A stretch of DNA of 34,608 bases from JBDRHL01 sp043816955 (GCA_043816955.1 JBDRHL010000051.1:1-34608); one strand, 5' to 3'; numbered from the stretch's first letter, positions 1 to 10,200 are shown. Notes: a model not told the origin generated them from the letters alone. Numbers and translations are program-made.

Positions 1-54
1 TGGCCATCTTTGCCAACTCATTCTCATTTGGGCTGAGATTGATGTGTACGGTTA

Positions 55-348
55 ATGGTCTTGGCATTCCAGAACTCCTTAAAGAATCTTCTCTGGAATA
101 CCTATCGGCTATCGGCAGTTAATATCTTGAATTGGTATAAAACCAGCTTATTGAATACCTTACAGATAGAGGCCAGATCGAATCCCGCCCTCTCCGTTAA
201 TGAAGAACCCTGCAGCAAGCTACAGGGAATTATCAAGTTCAAGCAAACTTATAACGAACAATGGATGATACAATGGCTTGGCTATCAGACACCTGTGCAG
301 GCAAGAAGAAATGCTTGTAATAATCCGAGAAGGGTGGCACAATTATGA
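55..348 (+). pseudogene. Remnant of an IS3-type transposase (C-terminal end)
   Basis: Only the last 40 or so residues are recognisable. They contain YNEQW, then LGYQTP and ARRN, which matches the C-terminal signature of the IS3-type integrase core (usually YN..W....GY.TP). The first half of this open frame does not look like the catalytic core: no DDE residues are visible, and no start with a ribosome site was found. It is therefore a decayed or truncated transposase tail rather than a working gene. It marks an old insertion at the left side of the minus-strand operon. Confidence 0.6.
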
Positions 349-517
349 CTAAATTAGTGTCCAAAAACTCTAGCGCGATACAGTGGAATCCTAAAAAAAA
401 TTTGTTAGCCCACTGCGAAAAGATTCCTGTTGCATACATGCATGGAGAGCAGCAGGTACCCCGGCTTAAACCTTCAGCCCGGCGAGGGTATAGGAGCTGA
501 TAAGTATCGAATCACGA
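349..517. other. Intergenic stretch, probable IS3-type right end
   Basis: The bases just after the transposase tail (about 352-392) include TGTCCAAAAAC, which resembles the right terminal repeat of many IS3-type elements. The matching left end is outside the window, so this is tentative. The rest up to 517 lies downstream of the minus-strand operon. No convincing terminator hairpin with a T run was found in it. Confidence 0.35.
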
Positions 518-1621
518 TTATAGTTTCACCAGCGTCTCGTTTGCCGCTTCTACAAATGCCTTGATATTTTCCATAGGTACTTCCGGCTCAAAGGTGTGGG
601 TCGGGCTAAGAATTAATGCTCCATCGGCACCAAGAGTTTCAATTCTTTGCCTGACAAGTTTTTTCACATCATCCGGGCTTCCGAACGGCATTGTAGTTTG
701 TGTGCCAATGGTGCCGTCCATTACAAGCTTGTCGCCGTATTTTGTTTTTACCATCAGCGGATCAAGGCATTCGGGCTGAACCGGATTTAATATTGTCACG
801 CCGATTTCAATCAGTTCCGGGATAATCTCTGTTATGTTCCCGTCGCTGTGGTACCAGATCTGAATGTCAGGCTTTATCTCTTTCGCAGCGGCATAGACCT
901 TTGCCCAGCGAGGTTTCATCATTTTCCGCCACAGCTTAATGTCGAACATCATGGTAATCTGGTTTGCAACGTCATCGCCGGTTACAAGAAAATCCGCCCC
1001 TGCTTTCGCCGCGGCTATAGCAAGGATAAGATTTCTCTCAGTAAGCTTGTCGAGTATAAGCTCACACCACCCCGGATTGGCAATCATATCCATCAGGAAC
1101 TGCTCATAGCCTCGTATTTGCCAGGCGTTTTCATACATATGACCCACAAACCCAAGAACAACCTGCCCCTTGTCATGGGCAGCTTTGGCTTCAGCCTGGA
1201 AGTGCCCGTCAGAAAAGCCGGTCAGGTTCGGGTAATCAAATGCCTCTATTTGTTCAAACCGCTCGGCTTTTCGCAACGGACTGACACGCCTTTGAAAATG
1301 GTGCATACTGCCGGGGATAAGCAACACTCCAATATCGTCTATGGTGGCACCGTCTGGAATTTCAATATCCTCGTAGTATTGTGTGAAGTCCGGTTTTGAA
1401 TATTCAGCGAGCTCGCGCAGCATTAGTACTTTGGGAGCAAACATTCCAAATTCTTTTCGCCACGGTCCGCAGTATTCGCCAAGATCAAACTCGTCACCCA
1501 ATCCATATTCTTTTTTTACACGGTCCGCAAGGTCAGGAGTAAAATCAGCATAAAAAAGAATGTTTTCATGTTTTTCATGCGCAATGGTTGCATTGAATTG
1601 TTCAAGTTGTGTTAATGGCAT
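518..1621 (-). CDS. URO-D superfamily protein (methyltransferase-like), 367 aa
   Basis: A full-length protein of the uroporphyrinogen-decarboxylase superfamily, which also contains cobamide-dependent methyltransferases such as MtaA/MtbA. The C-terminal half carries GDD (residues 215-217), HSDGN (258-262), NPVQPE and a closing PMENIKAF helix, all typical of the family. Haem-pathway URO-D should have an N-terminal substrate-binding arginine motif, which is absent, so a role in haem synthesis is unlikely. The zinc motif H-x-C-G of MtaA/MtbA reads H-x-D-G here. The start at 1621 (MPLTQ) is chosen because AAGGA lies eight bases upstream; the frame stays open to 1684 without a better site. It is last in the five-gene operon, 32 bases after the short URO-D-like gene. 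Substrate unknown; methyl transfer is a guess. Confidence 0.85.
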   Translation of the reverse strand: MPLTQLEQFNATIAHEKHENILFYADFTPDLADRVKKEYGLGDEFDLGEYCGPWRKEFGMFAPKVLMLRELAEYSKPDFTQYYEDIEIPDGATIDDIGVLLIPGSMHHFQRRVSPLRKAERFEQIEAFDYPNLTGFSDGHFQAEAKAAHDKGQVVLGFVGHMYENAWQIRGYEQFLMDMIANPGWCELILDKLTERNLILAIAAAKAGADFLVTGDDVANQITMMFDIKLWRKMMKPRWAKVYAAAKEIKPDIQIWYHSDGNITEIIPELIEIGVTILNPVQPECLDPLMVKTKYGDKLVMDGTIGTQTTMPFGSPDDVKKLVRQRIETLGADGALILSPTHTFEPEVPMENIKAFVEAANETLVKL

Positions 1622-1629
1622 ATTTATTT

Positions 1630-1634
1630 TCCTT
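1630..1634 (-). promoter_or_regulatory. Ribosome site setting the start at 1621
   Basis: AAGGA on the minus strand, eight bases before ATG at 1621. It favours the 367-residue form over the longer open frame. Confidence 0.6.
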
Positions 1635-1653
1635 ATAGATGACTTTTGAACGC

Positions 1654-2076
1654 TCACAAGGCATAATTCCCTTCTTTTCGCCATATATCAAGCATTATTT
1701 CATATCGTTTCAGATCCATGCCCGTATAAATACAGTTGCTTGTAGAGAATATGAACCTGTCGTCAGTGATCTGACGGATGTTCTCCAAAATACCCAGCAT
1801 CATATCAGAGGACTTATCGTCTAAAAATGAGCCTTGTATAAAAATAGCTGAATGTTCATATTTTTCTGCTATCTCAATATAAACATCAGCGATATCCCAC
1901 ATGTGCAGTTTGCGTTCATTCTCAGACATCTGTCTCCACTGCTCAAATCGACGATGTACAGGGTGCACCCTGCCAAATGCTTCCATGGTAAGAAAAAAAA
2001 CGAGCTCAAAATGCGGTACCCGTCCGGGCGGCTGCTTACCTTCCAAGGCCATAATAAATTTATCTCTAGGTGTCAT
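1654..2076 (-). CDS. Short URO-D-like protein, 140 aa
   Basis: The N-terminus (MTPRDKF.MAL..K.P.RVPHFEL) matches the opening strand and helix of URO-D-like proteins. The C-terminus (NCIYTGM.LKRYE.ML..W) matches a segment often seen close to the end of some family members. The whole central barrel, with the H-x-D-G and GDD motifs of its neighbours, is absent. At 140 residues it is less than half the family length, but it has a strong ribosome site (GGAGG, seven bases before ATG 2076), no internal stop, and close spacing to both neighbours. It therefore looks like a real short gene, perhaps a partner subunit, rather than a broken one. A degraded copy of a full-length gene cannot be excluded. 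Confidence 0.75.
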   Translation of the reverse strand: MTPRDKFIMALEGKQPPGRVPHFELVFFLTMEAFGRVHPVHRRFEQWRQMSENERKLHMWDIADVYIEIAEKYEHSAIFIQGSFLDDKSSDMMLGILENIRQITDDRFIFSTSNCIYTGMDLKRYEIMLDIWRKEGNYAL

Positions 2077-2104
2077 TTACATTCCTCCAGATCACTTCAA
2101 TTTC

Positions 2105-3124
2105 TTATTCATCCCAGGCCTTAAAAACCGCACGGATATTTTCGACAGGCACCTTTGCGCCCCACTCACACTGTGCAATTACGCCTCCATTGCCATCATC
2201 AAGTGCGTTACGGACAGACCTGACAGCATTACGCACATCTTCAGTAGTACCAAACGGCAGAATATGCTGCCGATCAATCTCGCCCCAGAACGTTATGCGT
2301 CCCTTATATCGGCTGGCAATCTCGTTTATATCCATACAAAAAAGCTGGCTATTTATTGCATCGACTCCTATCTCTATCAGGTCTTCATAAATAGCCATGA
2401 TGTTCCCGTCACTATGAAAAAAGACCTTCTTTCCGGTCGAATGAATCAGATCACAGTAGTCCTTATAAAGAGGCTTGTAAAACTGCCTCCACAAATCAGG
2501 CGATATCAGCAAGGAATTCTGCGAACCCCAATCATCCATAAAAGAAAGACCGTCACAATCTGTCTTGACCCAACACGAAAGCTCAGTCATAAAAAACCCG
2601 TGCACCATATCACGCAGTTTCTGTAACCTGCTATCCATCAATCCAAGGTCCATAAACAAATTCTCTGTGCCTCGAAGAAACTGCATCCTTTCAAAAGGCC
2701 GAATGGTAGTTCCGCAGAGCATGAACCTGGGATTAGAACTATTAAGATTTTCTTCCTGTGAGCGGTTTACAATATCCCAGTCGGCGTTTTCGATCATTTC
2801 CGAAGGGGGTTTGATTTTTGCCAGGCCGGACCAGTTTTTAAGCAAAGGTTCTACCACCTCGCCGACAACACCATCCTCTGCACATTCCCAGATGCATCCC
2901 CATTCATCTACATAGCGTCCCCTATGTCCGGCAGCGCCTTTTGCTTTTTCTGATTTTGCTAACACCTGCCCCGGGCCGATGAAATCATCAGGAAACTCAA
3001 GCTGAAACTGCTCGGCCTGTCCGGAGGCAAACATATCCACCCACGGAAGCTTCCAGAGATTACGAGGCGCTCTGTCAGGCTTTGAAAACTTTAATGTTTT
3101 GAATGCTCTTTTGCGTGAATTCAA
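2105..3124 (-). CDS. URO-D superfamily protein, TTG start, 339 aa
   Basis: A second full URO-D-like protein. The N-terminus reads MNSRKRAF..LKF.KPDRAPR.LW, a common opening for planctomycete family members. Later come HSDGN (H237, D239), GEID and a closing C-EWGAKVPVENIRAVF segment. The start is a TTG at 3124-3122, which overlaps the TGA stop of the upstream glycosidase gene (TTGA). AGGAG lies ten bases upstream. The longer frame opening at 3193 would overlap the neighbour by more than 70 bases and adds residues unlike the family. Translational coupling with the upstream gene is likely. The two C-terminal cysteines differ from the 367-residue relative, so the substrate may differ. Function inferred only at superfamily level. 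Confidence 0.85.
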   Translation of the reverse strand: MNSRKRAFKTLKFSKPDRAPRNLWKLPWVDMFASGQAEQFQLEFPDDFIGPGQVLAKSEKAKGAAGHRGRYVDEWGCIWECAEDGVVGEVVEPLLKNWSGLAKIKPPSEMIENADWDIVNRSQEENLNSSNPRFMLCGTTIRPFERMQFLRGTENLFMDLGLMDSRLQKLRDMVHGFFMTELSCWVKTDCDGLSFMDDWGSQNSLLISPDLWRQFYKPLYKDYCDLIHSTGKKVFFHSDGNIMAIYEDLIEIGVDAINSQLFCMDINEIASRYKGRITFWGEIDRQHILPFGTTEDVRNAVRSVRNALDDGNGGVIAQCEWGAKVPVENIRAVFKAWDE

Positions 3125-4485
3125 TTCTGCAGAACTCCTAAAGCACCTTGGGGAATGTCCCATTTTAATTTTTGAAAAGCAGCCAAAGGACATGTCACAC
3201 TTGTCATATATACAGGCCCTTTCCGGTAATTGTTGTCAGGATGTATACATTCCCACGGTGAACCGCATGGCGAGCCTTTACGAAAATCACCTTCCTCTAA
3301 CTCTTCGATATACTCCTGCGCCAGATTGAGAGCCAGCTCCTCATCAATCTGTGCAATTGCATAAGCAACCCAGCCTGTCGGGGTGCCCCAGTAGGCCCCA
3401 TTTTGATAGGTATTTATCGCATCTTTCGGAACAACCTTCTGCCAGGCAGTTGTATGGTTAAAATCGTCGCCAACCGGAACATGCCGGATATTTCCCCGCC
3501 AGGCTATAGTCTGATTTGTGTATGCCTTAGCTAATGCCCGGCAGGCTTTTTGTTTCAAGTCTGCTTCAAGGACATCGGCATAAACGGCAAAGGCAGTACC
3601 CCATACGTCTTTTTGATTGCTCTTTCCGGTGCTTGCACGAAGGAATCCACTGTCCGTACCAAAAGTTGTATTGATTGAGGCGCGAAGTGAATCAGCTATG
3701 CGGCTATAATCATTGGCCTTGTCCTGGTTCTGTAAAAGATGGTGTAGTTGAATCATTTGTTTTGCAGCTTGATACTTCAGGATAGAGCAAATCAGCAGAT
3801 TCCCGGTGTGGATGATGTGATCGACAAAACCAAACGAGACACCACGATCGTTTTCATGACAGCAAACTAAATGCGTGTCTTGGCTGGAGGGCGGGACTGC
3901 AAAGGCCAAGTCGAGCCGATCGATTAATTTGATTCCCTTGATATCTACAGTGAGAATTTCCTGGTCTTTTGTACTTTGGATATAATACCATGCCATATGG
4001 ATGAAATAATAATGGTCATCAAGGGACGGGAGTTTTCCAAAGATTCCGCCCTGATTTTCATAATCGTCAATTGTGCCCGGGAAAAAGATTGGTTGCCCCC
4101 GAAGTGTAATGTGGTCCGCAATTGAACCTCTTGGAACAAAGCTGCCGCTCGGCGTATACCAGTCTTTTTCCTGCTGTGTAGATGCTGTCAGCATAAGCAT
4201 GTGTTTCTGTTCTTCAATAGGGATAAGGCCTGTTTCGAGCGACATGGCATAATCCCTAATCCAGAAGGCCGGATAAAAATTCAGGGCACCTGGTGTAATG
4301 AGTGTTCCGCCGGTATTATTGGGTCCGAACTCCCTGATTTTCCGGCCATCGCGAACGCGTGCCTCTTCGATGACATCGATAGTTAGTCCCTTAAGAAAAA
4401 CAAATTTTTCGACAGCAAGTTTTTGCTTCATCAGGTCTACAGCTTTCCTGCTAATAATCGATCTTAAAAATTCGACACTCTCCAT
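3121..4485 (-). CDS. Predicted six-hairpin (alpha/alpha) glycosidase, 454 aa
   Basis: The protein is soluble, with no signal peptide, and has features of (alpha/alpha)6 glycosidases: FWIRDYAMSLETG near residues 74-86, DDHYYFIHMAWYY near 157, QNGAYWGTPTGW near 367, and alternating helices rich in Trp and Tyr. WIRD with QNGxYW is typical of enzymes that trim short glycans, but no numbered GH family can be assigned by eye. The ATG at 4485 is chosen; a TTG two codons earlier is possible. The gene overlaps the end of the upstream glycosidase gene by 35 bases and its own end by four with the next gene, so it sits in a tightly coupled operon. Probably acts in the cytoplasm on imported oligosaccharides (inference). 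Confidence 0.7.
   Translation of the reverse strand: MESVEFLRSIISRKAVDLMKQKLAVEKFVFLKGLTIDVIEEARVRDGRKIREFGPNNTGGTLITPGALNFYPAFWIRDYAMSLETGLIPIEEQKHMLMLTASTQQEKDWYTPSGSFVPRGSIADHITLRGQPIFFPGTIDDYENQGGIFGKLPSLDDHYYFIHMAWYYIQSTKDQEILTVDIKGIKLIDRLDLAFAVPPSSQDTHLVCCHENDRGVSFGFVDHIIHTGNLLICSILKYQAAKQMIQLHHLLQNQDKANDYSRIADSLRASINTTFGTDSGFLRASTGKSNQKDVWGTAFAVYADVLEADLKQKACRALAKAYTNQTIAWRGNIRHVPVGDDFNHTTAWQKVVPKDAINTYQNGAYWGTPTGWVAYAIAQIDEELALNLAQEYIEELEEGDFRKGSPCGSPWECIHPDNNYRKGPVYMTSVTCPLAAFQKLKWDIPQGALGVLQN
3135..3139 (-). promoter_or_regulatory. Ribosome site for the TTG start at 3124
   Basis: AGGAG on the minus strand, inside the end of the upstream gene and ten bases before TTG. It supports the coupled TTGA start/stop overlap. 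Confidence 0.55.
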
Positions 4486-6475
4486 GTGCAATTGTGCATG
4501 TAATTTTTAACCTGTTATCTGTTTTGTCGAAATTGGTGTAATTTTCCCAAATACCATCCTTATTTAAGCAATGCACAGCTTTGACTTCTTGGGGTAATTG
4601 ACGAATAATTGCTTCAACCTCAAAATCATCACTGTGAAAGCTTTGTAATGCAATTATGGTGTAACCTGGATCGTCAAGACGGATTGGCATCACATAAGCG
4701 CCGCTGGCAACAGTAACAGGTATGGCATCGTCTGACAGAAAGCTGAGTGTTCTATGCATAATCAATTGTCTAAGTGAGCTATAGTAGGCAATTGTGTCAC
4801 TGTGATTGGCTGATAGTTGAAAGACATCGCTTTGCCCGTCGTAGGCTATGGTAGCTATGCGTCCCCCTAACTGATTTTCAAACCAGATCATTCCCGGGCC
4901 GAATCCGCAGTCAATATCTTTCCATAAGGTCGTCTGCGGTAAGGCACCTGTAATCGGTTCAAGAAGATAGGCGTATGAATCTCCCATGATATGCCTTACA
5001 GACAATCGGCGCCTCACAGGTCCCAATAGTTCGCTATCAATCTGCTCGTTACCTAAGTGTTCCAGTAAAATCCTGGTGCCGCAAACACGAACCCCGGTCC
5101 ACTCTGCCAAGCCCATTTCATCAAGTGCAAAGGCGGCAGAACCATCGAGCAGGACACCGCTGGAAAACCATTCTTTCAACGTTTCAACAGGCGTTATGCG
5201 GACTATGTCGCCTGATACCGCTTTTACCTTCTCATCTTCACAGGCGGCACCGACACCGAGGTATCCAAGGATGCTTCCCCATGGCGATTTTACTATTAAA
5301 TCACCGTATGTTTTCGGCATTGAAACACTTAATGCCGCTTCCGGATGAGTTATGCATTGAACACCGCGGTGCTTTGTGTTGCGACAGGAAAACTCGAGTT
5401 CTGTAAGAAGAGGTTTTTCCTGAATAAGTAACTCATCGAAAAAACTGTTTTCTCCGAGCGGCTGGCCAACAAAATCATAGAGATTCAGGGTAAGGTCCTG
5501 GCAGCCGGCAAGTATGGCAAGACGCATCTGCGCGCGCAGCATTGTTACAGATTTTCCGTACAGGCCTCCCTGAGCATTTTCTATCTCTGCACAGTATCGC
5601 ACGCCATGACCAAGTCGGCTAATAGAACCCAGTACATAAAAATACGCATCTGCGAGGGATTTGTAATCGCGCTGGCGATAATTTCCCATCATTGGTCGGC
5701 TTAAGGGCTGGTTTTCCCCTGCCAGGGTTTCAATCAATTGACGCCAGTTACGTCCTTCAACACTATGGACATCAGGATTACTACTCATAAGACCGACCGG
5801 AATTTTCTCGTCTATGCTGTCTACGGCCCGGCGTATTACCCTGGCTGCTTCAACCATCGCTTCGTTCTGAACCTGGAACCATATTTCACGAACTGAGCCG
5901 CGGCCGTGATGTTTCAGGATAAGATCAACAGCCCTTTTACGGTCAACCGTTTTTCCGATTCGTTCCGAGAGTCGCTTAAGCATAAGTTCATCGAATGAGC
6001 CCAATCCGAGATAGCCAAAACCATGGTTGTGCAGGCGGAAGTCATCATCGATAAAGATATAGTCAGGCCTCGTGGAGGCAAAAAGGCGATAGGCGCTGCG
6101 AACATAATTCTGCCATTTAGGCGAACATGGAGTTGCTGCAACCTTGCTGCGATTGCCCTGCCAATCGACATAATTGTCCCATCCAAACTCCCTGTGGTTT
6201 TGAAAATCATGATCAAAAGCAGCACAGCCAAGTGTGAACCAGACATTTATACCTGCTTCTATGCCGTTTTCCTTTAGAGATCGAATCGCAAAAGACAAAA
6301 GGCTATTACAGTAATCCGCCAATTTGTCAAGCGGTCTTGGGAATGGGTGCTGGTCGTGACTTTCCGTAACAATCATGCAACTGTCAATTTTGTGATCCCG
6401 GCAGTACTTAACCAACTCGACTACTGCTTGTTGGCCGTGTTCTTCCAGCAAAGTTCTTCTAAACATATATTTCAT
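4451..6475 (-). CDS. Predicted TIM-barrel glycoside hydrolase, 674 aa
   Basis: First gene of the minus-strand operon. Residues 30-300 look like a TIM barrel of the kind found in clan GH-A-like hydrolases: IVTESHD at 35-41, GINVWFT at 75-81, FIDDDFR at 141-147, VGLMSSN at 227-233 and YCAEIEN at 294-300. Acidic residues D143-D145 and E297/E299 at strand ends are candidate catalytic residues. The later half is beta-rich, as in GH42-like proteins with extra domains. There is no signal peptide or membrane segment. The ATG at 6475 has AAGGTGA four bases upstream. I do not recognise a specific family; a glycosidase assignment rests on the barrel motifs and the neighbouring six-hairpin enzyme. Confidence 0.65.
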   Translation of the reverse strand: MKYMFRRTLLEEHGQQAVVELVKYCRDHKIDSCMIVTESHDQHPFPRPLDKLADYCNSLLSFAIRSLKENGIEAGINVWFTLGCAAFDHDFQNHREFGWDNYVDWQGNRSKVAATPCSPKWQNYVRSAYRLFASTRPDYIFIDDDFRLHNHGFGYLGLGSFDELMLKRLSERIGKTVDRKRAVDLILKHHGRGSVREIWFQVQNEAMVEAARVIRRAVDSIDEKIPVGLMSSNPDVHSVEGRNWRQLIETLAGENQPLSRPMMGNYRQRDYKSLADAYFYVLGSISRLGHGVRYCAEIENAQGGLYGKSVTMLRAQMRLAILAGCQDLTLNLYDFVGQPLGENSFFDELLIQEKPLLTELEFSCRNTKHRGVQCITHPEAALSVSMPKTYGDLIVKSPWGSILGYLGVGAACEDEKVKAVSGDIVRITPVETLKEWFSSGVLLDGSAAFALDEMGLAEWTGVRVCGTRILLEHLGNEQIDSELLGPVRRRLSVRHIMGDSYAYLLEPITGALPQTTLWKDIDCGFGPGMIWFENQLGGRIATIAYDGQSDVFQLSANHSDTIAYYSSLRQLIMHRTLSFLSDDAIPVTVASGAYVMPIRLDDPGYTIIALQSFHSDDFEVEAIIRQLPQEVKAVHCLNKDGIWENYTNFDKTDNRLKITCTIAHGECRIFKIDY

Positions 6476-7282
6476 AGTTCACCTTGTAACATGTGCTCTT
6501 AGTCTTAGGTTTACCGCTAATAAATTTTTCATCGAGGACACAGTCTAATTGCAAATTCACAAAACCACAATTACATAACCAAAGTTTTGCAAAATGGCTT
6601 TCGGATATGCCTGGACGTCATTCTTGGAAATTCCTGCGGTAAGTGTATTCGACGGCATACAAAATATCAACAGATATAATAATAACTATACAATTCGCTT
6701 TTCCGCAATCGAAGAGGCAAATCTATAGACAGCCTGATTATCATGGACGGCAGAACACCGTGAGTGAAAGAAAAACCGGTGCCCCAAGAGTCCATCCCGA
6801 CTGCAAATTGAAGCTTGAATTTGATAACGTCAATGTTACCCGTAATGCAGAGCGTTTGCCACCGTAGGAATAAGCATAAGCCCAACTTAGTACAGAGCTT
6901 GTGCGGTAATACCTCCATATGGCATTGTTGGTTTTTGCTGAACAAATATGCCGTATTATTCAACACGGCGCAACTTCAAAAATGAGCGAGGGTCAATGCC
7001 TTCTAGAAAGAATACGAATTGAAAATCCCAGCATAGAACTCGGGTCTTATTGGGGCCTAAAATTGTTACTAAAGATTTAATCGCTTTTCTTCACTATTAG
7101 GCGGATATTTATTCCATAAGCTCATTTTTGAGGAGTTTTTGGCTGATAGATCGGTGTAAGTCGACAGGTATGAAAAGTAAACGTGTTTTTAAGAAAGGAT
7201 GGACAAAATGAAAAGTATAACAAATGTTTTTTAGGTAACAAGAAACAGGTAAAAAGATGCAAAATTAGAAAGGAGCGAAGCT
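6476..7282. other. Divergent intergenic region, 807 bases
   Basis: This gap separates the minus-strand operon from the plus-strand cluster, so it should hold both promoters. It is A/T-rich. No open frame in it has a ribosome site plus recognisable motifs, apart from two tiny frames close to the right end (7170-7234). I could not pick a clear -35/-10 pair for either direction by eye. No terminator or known riboswitch was recognised. Confidence 0.5.
7170..7234 (+). other. Two tiny coupled frames before the first giant gene
   Basis: ATG at 7170 opens a 13-codon frame (MKSKRVFKKGWTK) ending TGA at 7209. ATG at 7208 opens an 8-codon frame (MKSITNVF) ending TAG at 7232. The two share an ATGA overlap, and AAAGGA lies a few bases before the second. 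The two starts also form an imperfect direct repeat (ATGAAAAGTA...TGTTTTT). They could be a leader peptide region or relics of a duplication; no function is known. Confidence 0.25.
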
Positions 7283-10200
7283 ATGGAAAGGTTAGAGGCG
7301 AAAAATTTCATAACAATTATGGTGACTATGTTAGTGGTAGTTATTGCATCTGTGGCTAAAGCTGAGCCGCCGTGGGCACCGGATGAGAACACAGCGGCTT
7401 TATATCACATTGATGCGAATGATCCGAATAATAGTGATGCGTCGGGTAACGGGGGACAGTTGACTTTTGGTCCCTCGGCATCTCTTTCTGACGATAGCAT
7501 GTTTGGTTCCGCAGTACGCATGGTGCAGCGCAGTTCGACGTCGGAGAACAGAACGACCGTCAATAGTGACCCATGCGATTTGATTCCTACAACAAGCTTC
7601 TCTATAGACTTATGGTGCAAGTTCTATAGCGGCGTGTGGTGGATTGTGAGGGATATGTACGTATTAACCGGTAGTAGTGGATCGTCACTCTACTTCCTGC
7701 GTTATAATAGATCAGTAGACGAGATACAATTCGGGATAAACCCATCAGGGGCCGGCTGGGCAACCGCAGAAACTTCTACAGCGACATTTGAACCGCAGCC
7801 GAATCGCTGGTACTACATTGTTTGTAACTACGACGGCGATAACAATGAGATTTCACTTTACATTGACGGTTGGTTAAGGGGCACCAGTTCGGTCAGCGGG
7901 AGTATGGACTTAGGTACTTCCTATATCGGAACCGTCTCCTGGGCTAACACATTATCCGGCGAGCTTGACGGTTGGGTTGATGAGCTTAGATTCTCCACAG
8001 AACCGCGGCCGGGATATTATGAAGATATCATGATGGATATTCTAAAGTATCCTATAGCCGGCAGTGCCACAGGAATTATCACTGTTTACGATATCAACGG
8101 TGCAAATACACCTGCTGATGTAAACATAATTCTTTATGACGGTAATGACACGGCAGTTTATGCCGAAACGGAGGACATACCGAACTCACTGCCGGCGGAA
8201 TTCTGGGTTTCGCTTGGGAGTCTGCAGAGTGATGTCAACTACATGGTTGTCGCAGGTGTGCTAGGTGATGGTGGCGGATATTTTACAGTCGAAACGTCCG
8301 AGGAATTCAGCTTGTCTGCAAAGCCGGATTGGTACGACCCGAATATCGGTGACCTTGGTGGCATGGTTCCTTATCCATGGACAGATGTAAACGTTAATGG
8401 CACAGCAATTGGCTGCTGGAATAGAACCTACGACTTTAACGACTCGTTCCTGCCCGTGGCCATTATTTCTGATGGAAACCAGATACTGAAGAGCCGAATG
8501 AGCTTGGTGATTGGTTCCAGCAGTGGCACAGAGGTTTTGGACGACGCACCAAACGAGATAAATATATCGCTGAGCGAGACAAATGATGTGGCCGATTTCG
8601 ACACATGGTTTGATGCCAATCTGTGTGATGTCAACCTAATTGGTTCGGTTGAGTTCGATGGTCTTATGACCTTTGAGTTAACCATTACACCAGTATCATC
8701 AGTCAACAATGTTCGAATAGACATCCCACTGGCAAATGATGTGGCAATGTATATTATGCCTTATGCCGATTCGAGCTATGGGGACAAGGCCGGCACGGTG
8801 GGGCCTAACGGGATATCCATCGATGAGCCGGTCAGTACAATATGGCTTTGCAACAACAACATAGGTTTGTTCTTCGTCATTGATTCTACACAGTACTGGC
8901 AGCCCGGAGACAGCAATGCTGTGGACCTGGTACGCAGCGACGGCAACGATATTCTGCGTCTGAATTTTTACAACGAGAATGAAGGTTTCAGCAGCGCGCG
9001 GACCTACCGGTTCCATCTGCAGGCTGCTCCGGTACGCCCGTTTAACGACGAGTGGTACAGCAACGACTGCAGGCTTATGGACGGCATAAACTGGGGCGAC
9101 AATGTTACCCTGCTTGACTCCGATGATACTGTCTCATCGATGTCAATAGCCGATGCTGCGAATGAGCCGAATGGTATGTTTGAAATAATCCTGCAGAACA
9201 AAAACGACCTCAATGATATCATAGCAATGGATTACCCGCATGTGGCCTGCGATGAATACATCCTTGACATTACCGGCGATTCAAATGCCACCAGGATGTT
9301 TTTTAAGTGCGCGAGCAAGGCGATAAAACTGGAAACGCAATGGGGCGATGTAAGCCAGCAGAATAACTGTCTTTGGGAACCGAATGAGATACATAAGTTG
9401 GCATTCACCTGGGGCGACAAACTTCGGTTTTACATTGACGGGGCACTGCAAGGCGAACAGGACTACACAGGTTTTCCTGTGAACAGCCCCACTCTTGATC
9501 TCGGCAGCATAAGTGCGCGATATGTGATGACAAGTTTGCGGATTTCCAAGGCAGTGGACACCAATTCACTGTCCGATACTAACGAGATGTCCGTAAACGC
9601 CGATACGTTGTATATTGACAACAACGATCTTGATCTGCGCTCGGATGCCAACACGCTGCTTCATCAAGCTAGGGATCATGGAGTAAAGACGATGCTTTTC
9701 TTTGAGCATTGGTGTGACGCCCAGAATGGAGGCCAGTCCAAGTATGAACCCCTACTAAGGAATATGGTTGAAGACTGTCACAGTCTTGGCCTCGGGGCAA
9801 TCTTTTACTTTGGTACTGGAATCTCCGAGCTATCTGAGTTTGCCGATATAATAGACGAGTGCAAGTGCGTTGTCGATCAGAGTAAAAGATTCTATACGCC
9901 GAAAGGAGTTTACACCTACCGGATTAGCTACGGCAGTCCATATCAGGAATACCTGCTCTACCACATGAAGCGCCTCAGAGATGATCTTGGAATAGACGGG
10001 GTTTACCTTGATGGTTCACTAATATTATGGGAAAGCGACAATCCAGCTTTTGATTGCGGCTACTTCGATGCTAACAGTAATCGTCAAGCTACGGTGCCGG
10101 TGGACCGAATACGCCGGTTTGCCAAGCGAATAAACAATCTGTTCCTCCAGGATAGTAATGGGATCATAGAGGGACACATGGGAGTCGTCCCGCCGACGAT

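Noticed and set aside
518..3124. Haem-pathway HemE genes
   Set aside because: The proteins have the URO-D fold signals but not the N-terminal arginine motif of true uroporphyrinogen decarboxylase, and they sit with glycosidases rather than haem genes.
6643..6966. Small open frames on both strands in the divergent gap
   Set aside because: No ribosome site, no known motif, and the frames overlap each other on opposite strands.
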